Assembly (NCBI GenBank): GCA_015179045.1
Contig: WHUZ01000055.1
Span: 62,001 to 126,000, forward strand
Direction of reading: 5' to 3'
DNA: 64,000 nt
Origin: Kalaharituber pfeilii
Lineage: Eukaryota; Ascomycota; Pezizomycetes; Pezizales; Pezizaceae
A program made the translations under genes and the position numbers. Of the stretch, positions 28,101-40,802 are shown piece by piece (within the stretch, counting starts at the first letter, position 1; each line of letters begins with the position of its first letter). The notes beneath the pieces are model-generated. The model was not told the origin of the DNA. It made no database searches and worked only from the letters and a program-made list of their open reading frames with translations.

Positions 28101-29886
28101 ATATGAACGACTTGCATGCTATTAGCACTGTCATAGCCGTAATCAGATGACACCGCGCTCATATAAAGCCTGCATCCTGTGGAAGTTGTTGCAACAAGAT
28201 GTGTTCTCCTGGCTACCTCTGATGGGACGGGGCTGATTGACACGATGGTAGTAGTATGTTGGATCAACTTGCTCTCGCCAACCATAACTCCAACATTGGA
28301 GCGTATCTGTGCCCAAGTATGCGTAATCCTAGGAACCAGGGTGTTATCCTGTTTCATGAGGAATGCCCGAATATTGGACCGTGATGAAAGTGTGTATAAG
28401 AGGGATCTGGAGTTATCTACAACCATTTGAACGACGTATTCTGCTGGCATGTGACAATGGTAAGCAATCAATGTTCGTGTACACAAAGGAATTTAACATA
28501 CCATCTTGTGGTTTTGTGAGGAAGGGAATTGGGATTTTTGGAGCGAATGATGTTAGACCCTGCGAAGTATGGCAAACTTTACCACATCTTCCCTGAAACC
28601 ATCCCTCCTCGCCCTGTGCAACATACATTAATATATTTCAGCAACGTGATCTACAAAACTCCTGACATACCTTATAAGTAAATTCGTACACTTCGTTATC
28701 ACTTCGTCCTCCAAAGAAGATTCTGCCATTATCTGCTCCTTCAATCACACTGATGTCTAGTCCCTTGATGTTGATAGACATCTTTGTATCGTACATGACT
28801 ACATCACATGCGTTCCTAGCATTCGGAGTAGCACCTATACCAATCAAAAACATCTCAACACTTGTGCCAATCACAAGGACATAGTTAATCTGTTCATTAA
28901 ACACATCTAACAAATGTATTAGCCAAGTCAGAAATTAGGGATATACAACTCCGACTAACCTGGTCGAGGCTTCAACAGCCTCACAGATGTTATAGTATTC
29001 GGCTGAGACTCGAATCCTTGAAATTGTCCCCTATGTAACCGTGTTAGTAGTGACTGTGATACACATGGCGTTTTCACTAACCCTGATACATATTCCCAAA
29101 GATAAAGCCGATTATCTACTGTCATCCAAGCTTGACCTAACTCAGCGAATAACCCCATCATTGTATGGCATTGTGCCTCTGTCTTACAGTCAGCAAAGTC
29201 CAGTCAGAAAATGCAGTATCACTGGACTCACGGTTGTATTGTTCGAAGATTGCATCTGGGATATGGTGATTATGGGTTTTCTTGAACGGCGACCATGCAG
29301 TACCCAATTGAATATCATACTCCGCCGATTGCCCCTCTAGGCCATCGCTTACGTGTAAGTAATATTGAAAAGGTTTCCGCTAATAGAAGCTAGATTGTTT
29401 AACAAAAACGGACTCACGAGATACAATATTATCCAAATCTGGGTATCGACTCTCCATCAGTAGTACCTCATTAATGGTTCTAGCTGCCCTTGGGATCGGC
29501 GCTAGATTTTCTGTCGACACAATGACTTGCCCCTGTACCTGCGTATCACCAACTCCTCCAGCCATTCGTCCAGCGGGCTGTCCCATCATTGCGCCTCCGC
29601 GATGGGTAGAACTTCTCCCGACTCCGCTTCGAGACTGATATTGTCCAACAGGTCCTCCGCTGGGTACTGTGCCGGAAGGGTCAAAGCCAGGCCTATACTG
29701 ATCTTGCGGCCTTCCACCTCCGTACCCAGCACTGGCGCCCATCCGCAGCTCTGCTGGCAACTCATATCCCATGTTGGTCGGGTCGTTCCCACCATGCTGA
29801 GGTGTTGGTGTGAACGGAGCACTGAAGCGCTGCCCGCCTCCACCCCGTGGGGGCGTCTGGTATATGTAGGAAGAAGACGAGGACAT
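25167..29886 (-). CDS. NUP170: Inner-ring nucleoporin Nup170/Nup155
   Basis: Structural inner-ring subunit of the nuclear pore, binding Nup53/Nup59 and the pore membrane. Ten exons: 29886-29418, 29336-29232, 29178-29082, 29030-28960, 28906-28671, 28613-28502, 28443-26597, 26543-25914, 25853-25622, 25561-25167, giving 1,397 residues, equal to human Nup155 (1,391). A disordered Gly/Gln-rich N-terminus of about 125 residues precedes the beta-propeller (for example MMGLFAELGQAWMTVDNRLYLWEYVSGG, split here over exons 3-4) and GWFQGRCGKVCHTSQG; the C-terminal two thirds is alpha-helical solenoid ending LVNEIRRRYP. All introns are 51-81 nt and keep frame. Intron 6 ends with a tandem CAGCAG acceptor, both in frame, so one Ala may be optional. 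Identification is firm. Confidence 0.97.
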
Positions 29887-30878
29887 GGTATCTGTATCGG
29901 GTTTTGGACGAATCGTCCCGGGAATACCGATGTTCGTGGATTCCTCGCTGCCCTCCCAGCACCGCCAACTTTATCGTGTAGTGGGCACAACGTGTTTGTT
30001 GGGCTTCCAAGCTTGTACTGCCGAAGCACTCTTTTTGTTTTTTCTCGGGGTTTCTGAAGCGTGCCGTCCGTCTAGAGTTTCTCTGCGCGTGCGTGTCGAC
30101 GTGGGGGGATAACGAGCGTGAGGGCGTGAGGTATTACGGCTCCAGCGTTACGTGAGGAAGATCAATTAGGCAAGCGGCAGGAAGCTTCCAGCTAGGCACC
30201 CGCTGGAGATGGGGGGAAGGGCCGAGTAGACGATGGTATGCTGAACGAGCCGGGTGAAGACGAGGACGTTGTAACTGGGGGGGGCGTTGCGTGGGTGGGA
30301 GAGATGCGGACGTGCAGTGTTGCTTCACCTGTCGGGCAGATGAATGATGCGCAGCCAAAAAAGTTTCGCGGTGTCGGGTACTGGGTTCTACCTAGTATTG
30401 CTGGTGTGCAACAGACGACAGAAAATTGGCATCGGCGCATGTGCTGCTCAGACTTGGCTGGCCAGCAGCGACACGCCCAACGCAGCGCAGCACAGCGCGG
30501 CGCCAGTCCAATGCCCGCGCATGTCGCCCACTCTGTGGCCTCAATGAACACAGGTGTTGCAGTTTCTGCCAATGAGCTGAAATTCCATCGTGAGCAGGCT
30601 GCCAGCAGTGCGATAAGAACCAGACTGTTCTCAGGTTTGATGCTGCCTGCTCAGCGCTGCATCAAGCGACACGCCCGTTTTCTTTCATGCTGCTACTTAC
30701 ATATGATATGCAGGAACATAATTTTACATGTCCAACGTCCCCAGACGCTGATACTAGTAGTATCTGCACGAGAGCAAATAGTAGTATCACCACTGACACC
30801 GGCCCATTTTATTCACTATCTTCCCGAGTCATGCACCCCCCCCACGGTCTTCTGCAGTAATGTAATATACTTATCTAT
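29887..30878. other. Intergenic: NUP170 promoter and ketoacyl-CoA reductase 3' flank
   Basis: GC-rich, with open frames on both strands but no recognisable domain; I take these as chance. No RNA gene seen. Confidence 0.45.
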
Positions 30879-31964
30879 CTACTGAGTCCTCTTTTCGCGC
30901 TCCTTCTTCTTCAAAGCTCGCATTCGGATACTCTCGTGCATAACCCTGTTCTGCTTCAGCGCAAAGTAACTTCCCACACCAACTGTCTTCTCAATGACCC
31001 AGTGCATCAGAGCATGAGACCAATAGGGGGTCATGGTTGCCGCAGTCCCGACGCCTCCACCAAGGCCCACTCCGATCTTGCCAAGCACCGACCTGACGAA
31101 AGCCTTGGGAGTGGGAATTGCAAGCGATGGCCTACGGATCTTGCTCATTGCGCTGACAACTAAGTAGCTGAGGACAAATTGCACCTCTACACCCTTTGGT
31201 CGGAGTTCCTCATGCAAAGCCGTGCTCCAATGTTGCAAGAAAGCCTTAGAGCCGGAGTAAGTAGCGAGCAGCGGGGTGGGCAAGAGGCCTCCGAAACTTC
31301 CCATGGTCAAGATGAGACCTCTGTTCCTCTTCACCATACCGGGCGCTACAATCTGCGTCACTTTGAGTGTTCCGAAGACGTTGATTGTGATGATGTCGGT
31401 CATCTCCTTCTGCTCAGTCAAGAGGAACGGCACAGGCATCTCATGGCTTTGTCCAACATTGTTAATAAGAATGGCAATATCGAGGCCATCAACAATTTCC
31501 TTCAATTTGGCGTAGTCATTGTCCGAGTTCTTGGAGAAATCCATTGCCAGATACTTTGTCTTGATGCCCTGGGCGGCATATTTGCTCTCGATCTCTGCCC
31601 CGAGGGCGATAAGCTTGGATTCAGTTCGGCTAACGAGGAAGATGTTGAAGCCCTTGGATGCGAGTTGCAGAGCATATTCTTTCCCGATACCATCAGAGGC
31701 TCCAGTGACCAGCGCCCAAGATCCCTTTGGGCCATATTTCCGGAGCTAACAGTGATAATGTTAGTTGTCTCGCCAGATTAAAGAGTGGGTAGATTATCAA
31801 CTCACCGACTTCCCGCTGAGCGCAAAGATGTTTAGAAATGTAGAGATGGTTCCTAAGACTTGTTTGACGAGGTAGGTCAGGCCAATGGCAGCCAGCACAA
31901 CGCTGACGTAGCCAGTATTCTGGTGCTGAAAGTGCGAGACAAGGTCTGAAAGCATCGACGCCAT
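30879..31964 (-). CDS. IFA38: Very-long-chain 3-ketoacyl-CoA reductase (Ifa38/Ybr159w)
   Basis: NADPH-dependent second step of the ER fatty-acid elongation cycle. Exons 31964-31806 and 31745-30879; 341 residues (yeast 347). N-terminal membrane segment ([20 protein letters not shown]), then the SDR nucleotide-binding motif [16 protein letters not shown], catalytic Ser in MGSFGG and the YSGSK motif (Tyr, Lys). The C-terminus is lysine-rich ([11 protein letters not shown]), consistent with ER retention. One intron of 60 nt. A TCACGTGCC site lies about 210 bp upstream. Identification is firm. Confidence 0.95.
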
Positions 31965-32903
31965 GGTTACTGTTGCGATATGGATGCGGGAAAAGAAGGG
32001 AAGGGGGAGAAGTGGGAAACGGCACAGTAGAAGTATAAAACGCTGAGCCCTGACGTTTTTCCCCCCTGGTTTACCTATTTCTCACCCGTTGGTTCGTTGG
32101 GAATACGTGTTTACTAGCCAGTCCAACAGGTGCAGCACGCTGCTGCCAAGGTACATTGCGTGCAGAGAGAGATCTTCACGTGCCCAGAATCTGCGGCCCT
32201 GATACCGTTATCAACTGCATGCGCAATGATCATAAACGAGGTCCAGAAACCAACATTGTCTAAGGGAGATTGCCCGCATTATATTCTTATTTGCTCTTTA
32301 GTCTGCTTGCATGAGTTTTTTCTGCGGGCTGCAAGTAATATATAAAGTCTCTGACCGCCAGATGGTACGGTCCGATCTTCACTGCATCTATATCCATGCT
32401 TATTGTTTTGTTGAGCCGTTCATTTTATATCCTCCAGATACCAACCGTATGCTGCCACTGCATGCAGGGCTATGGACTAGGACCATTGAAACGACAGATG
32501 TCCGGCCGGAATTTGCTTTACCGTGCTTGCCGTATCGTTGAAGACCCTTCGTAGCACAAAACCACCAGGTAGCCCTGTGGTATTTAATTAACTGGCTTGC
32601 CTGCGATGTGAACGGACATCTGAATTGCAGCCCGTTTGCATATGCAACCTCGCAAGACCCGGTTTGCATAGTGCCTTGGCTCCTGATTAGCTTACTTTGA
32701 ATGCATAAGAGGCGGCAAGGCTTACATATGATAGAAACATTTCCTCAGGTTTTATGCAAATTGCTGCGTTGGAATAAAGAGGAACTCCTGCATACAGCAC
32801 AACTCGCTTTCCTGTCGCGTGCGTCTCGAAACCCCAAGTTACTGTCGGCGGCATCTCTCGTGCCAATCCCCCGTCACCCCTCTTCTTCGCTACGCAAGCG
32901 CAA
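31965..32903. other. Divergent promoter region, ketoacyl-CoA reductase / cyclophilin
   Basis: 939 bp between two divergent ATGs. Contains CACGTG at 32178-32183. No gene seen inside. Confidence 0.45.
32178..32183. promoter_or_regulatory. CACGTG palindrome upstream of ketoacyl-CoA reductase
   Basis: Perfect E-box-type site 214 bp upstream of the reductase ATG (minus strand). Function is inference. Confidence 0.35.
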
Positions 32904-34545
32904 ATGTCAACACCCATCCGCCCTCGTGTCTTCTTTGACATCTCTATCGGTACTCAGCCAGCTGGTCCTCGGGTTGTTATCGAGCTCTTCAAAGACAGGG
33001 CTCCAAAAGCTTGCGAAAAGTAAGATCATCCAATCAAGATGGCTCCAACACCATCTTCCTTGCACAGCTACATCACCGACCTCCGACCTTCGACACATCC
33101 AACGTCTATCCCAGTCTTTACCTTAGAGCCTCCATGCCTGCTAACTTGAGTTCAGTTTCCGTGCTCTCTGCACTGGTGAGAAAGGACGTACTCCAGATGG
33201 CGAACACAAGCTCCACTACCAAGGCTCCATCTTCCACAGGGTGATCGAGGAGTTCATGATCCAAGGTGGTGATATCACCAAAGCCAATGGCACCGGCGGG
33301 GTATCCATCTATGGGGGCAACTTCGAAGATGAAAATTTAGGCAGGATATCCATCGACAAACCCGGCCTCGTCTGCATGGCAAATCGAGGCCCTGATACAA
33401 ACAGCTCACAGTTTTTCATCACTGTAAGCCCCCTCCGAATCATTGCTACTTGCTGTTTCTCTCCTACCAAGCCACAGAACTCGTAGCTTATGGGCCCCTT
33501 CCCAATGTAGCTCGATGCCTGTACCCATCTGAACCAGAAGCACACCGTCTTTGGCCACGTCGTGTCAGGCATGCAAACCATTAAGAAGATTGAAGGTGTC
33601 ACAGTAAACGAGAAGGACCGCCCGCTGGACGATGTTATAATTACAAAGTGTGGAGAGCTGGAATTTCGCCGCGCACCACCTGCGAAAGAAAAGGACAGTA
33701 AGACAAGGAAGGTTTCTTCAAAAAAGGACCGAAAAATGTCAACTAGCAGAAGTAGAAGCAGAAGCAGAAGCAGGAGTCGACGTTCATCCCCCCATCGAAA
33801 CCGCAGTCTTAGCAGGAGCAGAAGTCGGAGCCGAAGTAGGAGCAGGATTTCCAGTGTTGACCGATCCAAGTCCTCAGAAACTGGCCGTGAAGCCCACCGC
33901 GGCCGTGGCGGCCGCACCACTTCCACCGACCCCTCAATGAAGCCATCAAGCCCTCTCAGCGAAGCCCGCCGGCGCCGAACCGCCCACCCTAGCGGTACAC
34001 GCCGTGGACGCAGTCCCGCTTCCCCCTCTCCGTCAACACCTAGCGAGAAAGAACCATCCCCCTCTCGATCCATGTCCCCAGCCCGATCCCGCTCCCCAAT
34101 GCCCTCACGGCGATCTCGTTCACCCCACCGGCGTCATCATCACCACCGATCACCCTCAGAGAACCGTTCCCGAAGCCCGCACCGCCATCACCGTCATCGA
34201 CACAGATCCCATTCCCGTTCCCGCTCCCGCTCAAGACATAGGTCGCCCAGGCGCCATTATCGCCACAAAGACCACCACCATCACCATCGCGACCGTGATC
34301 GGTCGCTTGATCGCAGTCGCAGGTATGACCGCTACCGGCCACGGGACGAGGAAGAAGAAGCGCGCATACGAAAAGAAGAGGAATTGCGAGAACGTGGAAG
34401 GTTTGACGACATGGCGCTTGATTCGATGTCGAGGCAGGAGGAGCCAGTGGTCAAGTTCAAGGGGAGGGGGAGTATGAAGTATAGAGAGAGAAAGAATTGG
34501 GGATGGGGAGGATATCGGGGGTATGATTATGGGAGGTTAGGATAA
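32904..34545 (+). CDS. Cyclophilin-type peptidyl-prolyl isomerase with C-terminal RS domain (SR-cyclophilin)
   Basis: Exons 32904-33019, 33156-33423, 33511-34545; 472 residues. Residues about 8-175 form the cyclophilin fold: [44 protein letters not shown] (catalytic Arg, Phe, Gln kept), [16 protein letters not shown] and [11 protein letters not shown]. The residue matching CypA Trp121, needed for tight cyclosporin binding, is His here (THLNQKH). From about residue 210 the chain is a long Arg-Ser repeat region with His-rich patches, ending in [23 protein letters not shown]. The architecture matches human PPIG/SR-Cyp and related nuclear-speckle cyclophilins that bind SR proteins and the Pol II CTD; a role in splicing is inferred from this. 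Confidence 0.93.
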
Positions 34546-36718
34546 AAGTTAACCCGTTTTTGGCATATTTGTCCATATCGTCTTTTTTCCCTTCTTTATT
34601 TTATGTTACTTTTTTGCAGTATGGTTGTGGTTGTAATTTATACCTTACTTCATTGGGTTATTTTCTGTGTTTATTTTCCTATGTTTATGGAATGGAATCC
34701 TATGCCTTATTGTGGCAACAAAACTACATACGTCTATATATTTATCCGAACGAGAGCAAGAGCGGCTGATCTGTGTAAAGTCCATCATATTCAAGTGCCG
34801 TGGTGGAATAGAAAGGCAATATTTCGTCAACTGACACCGATTGCCAGCAGCGCTGTAGTTCCAGGAGGAACTTATATAACCGCGCTGAATCCTGGAGCCC
34901 CAGCCCATTACGTTCAACTTATATACACAGACTTGTATTTTGCTATAACGCTATACTTGTCCGGGCGTGAGTTTTGGTTCTCAGGCTGTCACTGAAACCA
35001 TCATCATCAAAAGAAAAAAGAAGGGAAAAAAGAACATATAGGAACAGATTTTTGATAATATGAATGTTTTTAAATAACACCCTGGATAAAAAGAAATGCC
35101 CAGTGTATATGGTAAGAAAACAAATAAAAAGCAAAAGAGTCACACTAAAAGTAAGGTTGAAAAAAATAAGAAAAAAAGTTAGGTATACAGATGCAGTCAT
35201 TACTCACAGAAACATCAAAGGTTGTGCGGTTAGGATACTGTTAAGTACTGGGCGAAGGGAACGATGGGGAAAATTACCCTCCAACAGTACCACCACAGCC
35301 GACCATCATTAATACTACCGCAGCTGCAATGCTTTTATGTTACTTTTAGATGCACGGCAATTGATGGTAGTTTAGACATTCTGAAATTGAATTCCGCGAC
35401 GAGGATGCAGTTCAGGGTATAATAGAAAGTGTGTGGAGTTCAGCGGCGGTGAACAAGAAACACGGCATTGATTTGACTAGGGCACAGTGGAGAGACAGTT
35501 GAGGGTAAATAACTTACACGGCGTGCGAGTTGAAGCATAGCACAGAGGTAAAGTAGTTGAGGTCAGGAGGTATGGTAACCAACCCCACACACGGTACCAC
35601 CATTCTTGATATGTATTGGTAGATTCCACAGTAATGAAGGTAAATAAATCGGAATATTGGCAGCATATTCTACCAGCAGTAAGCCTCCATTATATCTTCA
35701 GAAACTGTAGCTACTGTGCAAAGTTTTGCACATTCAGAGGTGAATTCCGTTGCCGCAACAAGCGACCTAACCGGCATCTGCTACCTGTATATACATCATT
35801 GAAGAATCCTCTAATTGCTATAGTAAGTAAACTAGCAGCTTCATCGTATGGGCTATATGATAAGGCACGTAGTCTATCTCTGAAGAATGGTAGAAAGCCC
35901 TCTAGCTCTGTAATATACTGGTAAAGGTGCTGCCATTCTAGAGACCTGATGCGCAGAAGAAAAAAAAACGTTTGCTAACCTACAGAACACTGTACAATAA
36001 ATAAACAATAGCAGTGCAAATTACGCAGTGTGGGGGACAGGCAATAGCAAAGGGGGTAGGCGGTGGTGTAGGGAGCGGTGGTATGGAGAGCAGGTGTGGA
36101 GAGCGGTGCCAGTGGTGCTGTACAGAAATGGTGGGGAGTGGTGTGTAGGGACCGAGATGAGAGTGCACGCAGGGTGGTTGCAAGTGGAAATCCGCCTACT
36201 AGATAGCCGACTATGCCAGGAGTCTGTAGTTGATGATCCAGTAACTGATATTCCACCCTTTTATGCATAGCCAGAGTCTGCGAATGGGAACAGCTTTTAG
36301 CCTCATATACTTTGCTGACATATCATACCTCGGACCAGTTGCAGCTCACACTTACCCTGTAAATACGGTCCGGGGTGGGTGCCAACCAGACTACCCTATA
36401 AAAACCTGTCCGATGCCCTGATAGCAACTTAGTTTAATAGCAACTAGCTTGTAAATGTATATACCATCGATCACATAACTTGTCTATTTTTGACTACATA
36501 AAGTACTACCACCCCCCTATGGGTAGGTGCACACCGGTAATGCTAGGGCGTCGAGTTCGCATCGGTTGAAGCACAAAATTATTTATTGGACTTCCATTTC
36601 GACATCTTCAATGTCCCCATCATTATGCCCTCAATGCAGTAACCAGTTCCCATCGCAAGCTATGCAGTAATGCATGTACTTGTGCTATCAGAAAATCTCC
36701 AATCAACACGCAACCAAT
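34546..36718. other. 2.2 kb gene-poor stretch downstream of the cyclophilin
   Basis: A/T-rich, with short open frames only. One minus-strand frame at about 35700-35925 gives a fairly protein-like translation (GFLPFFRDRLRALSYSPYDE) before stops, which may be a decayed gene or transposon; I could not identify it. No RNA gene seen. Confidence 0.4.
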
Positions 36719-38116
36719 TCAATCACCCCCCAGCCGTTGCCCAGCACCTCTCTGGCGCCATATTCCACCAACTCCACCAGCACCACCTTGCGGTGCACGA
36801 CCGGTCGTCGTGGCCGACGAAGTACCTCCAACCCGAACGCCCGTGCCCTGGGTCCGGGGACCCTCAAACAAAGCATGAACCCAATTGGGAGTAACTAAAA
36901 TGTTTGAGCCCCTTGCATATGTAGGGTACACATGCGTCAAGAAGATATACAAATGTGACGCAATGAGGCCAGTTAACTACTGGATTGTTAGCGCAACTAT
37001 ATATAGCATATTTAAATCCAAGGATACTAACAGCTATATAAGCCCCATGAGTGCCTTTTGTGATGGCCTGCATAAGCAGCATCACATATGGCAGATAACG
37101 AACGCTGAAGGTGATGACAAAAAAGTTGACATTGGTGTTTGCTGGTTCTTTGGCGCTCCAATAGTACGCATATGCCAAATTCAGCGCAGAGATCAGGACT
37201 CCCCCACCGATAAGGAAGTGGTTTAATAGCTAAGAGACCCAAATTAGCATTTACAGTCACTTTCACGATAGTGACCAAGCAAAATCACGGGTAGAAAACA
37301 TATAATATGTAGGGCACATCAACCACCAGGAAACGCATTGACTGCTTTTACCGGTTTTCTCATCTGTGCTCACCATGCTCACAACCGTGATGGACCTGTT
37401 TGAATGATTGACAGAGATCCATCCGCAACTGTGAGGGTAATCTTCCTCCATACCAGGAAACCTTTGGCGTATGGGATTCGCCAAAGGGGCAGATTTTTAG
37501 AGGACCGAGCAAGCATTATAAAACTGAACAAGCAGGGAAAAGCGAAATATGAGCGGAGCAGGAAGTGTTGTAAAGGGCAACAAGCATTCCTGTTGAGAAA
37601 AAGCACCTTACCAATATCACTGCACCAACAAAGACCGTGAAAACAAAGAAGTCTCCAGTTCTGACGAACCTCCTCTCACATTCACTGGCGTCGCGATATA
37701 CTATAATTATTGGTCAATACACCGTAGGGTTGACAGCTGGTTTGGAAGACTTACAAAAAAAGGTGTCCATGATGATGCCCTAATCCATATGATTAGAATC
37801 AAATCTCTACGCCAACCAAGGCAGATGGAACCCGGCTCACCATCTTCGGGCCCGTCAACAAAAATGGGCTAACCAACCGCCATAGATCGGGTGGAAAGCG
37901 GTAGATGTAAGGCCAATAGAAGACGACGTATCTAGGATTAATGACCCCAAATACCCAGACAAGTAGAGATGTTGAAAGAGTTAAACCTGCTACGGTTCTA
38001 GCTAGGGATCACTAATTAGCTACAGTGAGCAAGCGTTTCTACATACTCATGAAGTAGAAAAGTTACCTTGAGATAGGTGGAGTCTCGCGAAGGAAATCGG
38101 CCAATGGTGATGACAT
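36719..38116 (-). CDS. DER1: Derlin (Der1-family rhomboid pseudoprotease, ERAD channel component)
   Basis: ER membrane protein of the Der1/Derlin family, which thins the membrane during retrotranslocation of misfolded proteins. Assembled from six exons: 38116-38067, 37997-37841, 37779-37755 (25 nt microexon), 37700-37612, 37229-37032, 36976-36719; 258 residues with every phase consistent. Diagnostic blocks: RETPPISRTVAGLTL at the N-terminus, NPRYVVFYWPYIYRFPPDLW then RLVSPFLLTGPK (the Derlin WR motif in loop 1), GDFFVFTVFVGAVIL, LPYVMLLMQAITKG, the G-rich helix LTGLIASHLYIFLTHVYPTY and the C-terminal TPNWVHALF followed by a Gly/Thr-rich tail. Intron 4 is 382 nt, about six times the local norm. 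The ORFs in this AT-rich area look broken until spliced; the gene appears intact. Confidence 0.88.
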
Positions 38117-40802
38117 TGTGCTTAACTTTCTCCAAGTCTAAGGGGACCGTTGTAGTTTGGGCAACTATATATGGATGGAAATTCCGCAGTATTGAGGACT
38201 GTTCTCGTGCCAACCTGACTCGTAATGAGGGATAGAAACTTTTGTGGGGCTTAAATACGTAGTTAACAGTTGGCTTAGTAATTCCACTGCTGCCAAGCCC
38301 GATGGGTAACAGGTGTGCAAGGCACAAGAAGGCAGCGTACTAGTCCCGTAACCAGACGCTGACTAGCAGCGTACCTAACTCTGAGATCAATCTCATATTC
38401 CTCGTAATTAGACTCGAGATGTCTAGTACAGCCAGGGAATAGTCAGGTTGCACCTCGAGAGCCCCTACGATTTAAGTAGTATACTGTGTCGTACCCAACC
38501 TAAACTAGTATCCACCTCCAGTTGTTGCTTCCTTTGTGTGCATACTTGAAATATATCAACAGCTAGGACGTTCTGTCGTCTGCACTTCAGTCAAGACATC
38601 CCCATTCCTGTCCATCAATGCAAGATGCCAAGAGCCGAAGTAGGAACGAACAAGTACCTCTGCAACCGCATGAAAGCAAAGTGGTTTGCAACTCTCTGGC
38701 CAATTGAGCAGGGGTTCATTGAGTTGGAATTATTAATGGTGACCTGAATACCAGCCTCCGTTAAAATATCCAAATACGGCTCAGCAACGGCCAGATCCAA
38801 GAAGAACTTTTAGAGACATTGATGCCCAATGCTTCACCCGGAGAGTGATCCACGGTGGGTGAGGTTAAGCTTTGACTAGCCCGGCAGCCATACTCGATCG
38901 AGTTGCGTTGACGCATATCTGGGGATATTCCTACACCCTGGACCCCGAGATTTCAATACAGTACGAGTACCGTATTCACAGAGGTAAAACACAAACGCGC
39001 GCTATGGCGGTCTTGGCAAGCCTCTTAGCGCCAGTGCGCGTGTATTACGCAAGGGCACGTGATGATCCCCGAATTACCGCGATGCTAACCTCAACACCAC
39101 GGAGACTGATATTATGAAGGATCCTGTCCAGGTCAACCAGGCCATTTACGTAAATTCAAGTGATTTTAAAATTTAACCCAGGTGAATTAGATTTTAATAG
39201 TCCTGGATATTTCCACTATCAGCAATTGACTGTTGCCCATTAGGTAAGTTGCCCATTAGGTATCATCATCAAAGAATTGAGTCCCATCTGTTGTATTGTC
39301 TGGAAGGTCCATCATTTCTAAAATATTTGTTAGTATATATACTTGAATATAAAGTGTGATACATACTTTTTTTTCTTTTTTGAATATCATTACTCGCATG
39401 CCACTTTGTGGGCTATGGCGAGGATTTAGGTACGTGATACATACTTGACTAAAGTCGTAGACCGCTGCTGTTTAAAATTCTAGATATATGGAAGATTCTA
39501 CTCATTTAAATACTCAAACAATCTGGTAAACGTTGGCCTTAATTCACCTGGATAGCTGTGGAGGGATTTGTTTAATTGGCTTAAACCTGACTGAATGGCC
39601 TGGGCTGGCCTGAACGGTCTGGACCGGCCTGAATGGTCTGGACCGGCCTGGTTGGCCTGGCCTGGCCTGTTGGATTCATTGAATTGTCACTTGGTTATTT
39701 CTTTTCCTTCTTCGCCTTTGTTATTCCTTTTACTTCCTCGTGTACTTAATCCCACCATAGCCCACAGGGCGGCATGTGAGTAATAATATTTTCTAAGTCA
39801 TTACCCTGAAAGCTTGCGGTTATCAATCAAATATCATCTCCCGTCGATGTTACTACGGTGGGGCGCATCTAGAAGGGACATTCGCCAACTTGCTGACTAA
39901 TACACCAAAATTCGTACCAGTCGCACCCCTTTTCCTACTCTTTGTACCCCCTCCCCGGCTGTTCTTGTTGCTCAAGCTCGCTGCTCTACCTATGCTAATT
40001 GCTCCATTCTCTGCTGGACCTTCTGAACCCCCTCTTCTTCCTTCTCCCGGCCCCTGGCTACCAGTTCCGCTTGCAACAGTTGCTCCGTTGCTCCATGCAT
40101 CAGTCGCTCCAGTACTTCTCACACCAGTCGCTTTACCACTTCTCGCATTAAAAAGAACGTTAACAGGAAGAAATTGAAACTCGTGGTCATCTAGTATTAT
40201 TTTCTCCTCGTTTTCGTTGTGAGTACAAATTTGATACTAATAATTCCACAAGCTCTTGATGCTGTTTCACATTACTATTAATCAAGTTTTCAATAAACGT
40301 TTATGAACTCTGGATGCATATAAAGATAGTTATGTATATGGCAAGAGTTTCCTGAAGATATATAATAGTCATATAGGCAAGTGGATATGTAGATCATTTC
40401 CGTATATAGTGATTCCAAGTGTTGCACTAATATCAATTTGGCAATATTGGCAATCTTGGCATGTAACACATTAAAAGCCTCACATATAAAGTACAAAGTT
40501 TTCAACTTCAAATTTCTGAATAACGCCTTCATATTTTTTTAATCTGAAAGTGAGAAGGAACGAAATAGTACATATTTTTAGCCTTTAAATTTTAACCAGA
40601 TGTGGTTTGTTGATGAAATATATTTTCCAATTTGAGTCCGTAATTTTGGGTTGCAGGGTCCCTTCTCGATGCGCCCCACCATAACACTGGGATTTCACAG
40701 CGCTAGTAAGTTGCAAATCTTGGCGCCTCAGAGCTAAAATAAAGTTAATGTATTGAATGTCAACATCAACGTCCATTGCAGTTGTCTGCAAATAAACCCG
40801 CG
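38117..40802. other. 2.7 kb gene-poor stretch between DER1 and the SET gene
   Basis: A/T-rich with short repeats: a 15 bp direct repeat at 39232-39246 and 39248-39262 (GTTGCCCATTAGGTA), a tandem GC-rich repeat at 39609-39646, and a 12 bp inverted pair (CCAGGTGAATTA near 39178 and its complement near 39540). A minus frame at about 39853-40150 is open and Gly/Ser/Arg-rich but unrecognised. I take the block as decayed repeats. Confidence 0.4.
39609..39646. repeat. GC-rich 19 bp tandem repeat
   Basis: Two head-to-tail copies of a 19 bp unit (GGCCTGAAYGGTCTGGACC) differing at one base, flanked by further partial GGCCTG units out to about 39670, in otherwise A/T-rich DNA. Confidence 0.7.

Noticed and set aside
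26739..28430. Many open frames on the plus strand across NUP170
   Set aside because: Antisense shadows; the minus strand gives a full-length nucleoporin.
33309..34342. Arg/Leu- and Gly/Asp-rich frames opposite the SR-cyclophilin
   Set aside because: Created by the RS repeat codons on the other strand.
36670..36898. Plus-strand ORFs over the 3' end of the Derlin gene
   Set aside because: Antisense shadows of the Derlin C-terminal tail.
39853..40177. Gly/Ser/Arg-rich frame and its antisense Pro/Leu frame
   Set aside because: No start context, no splice partners, no recognisable motif.
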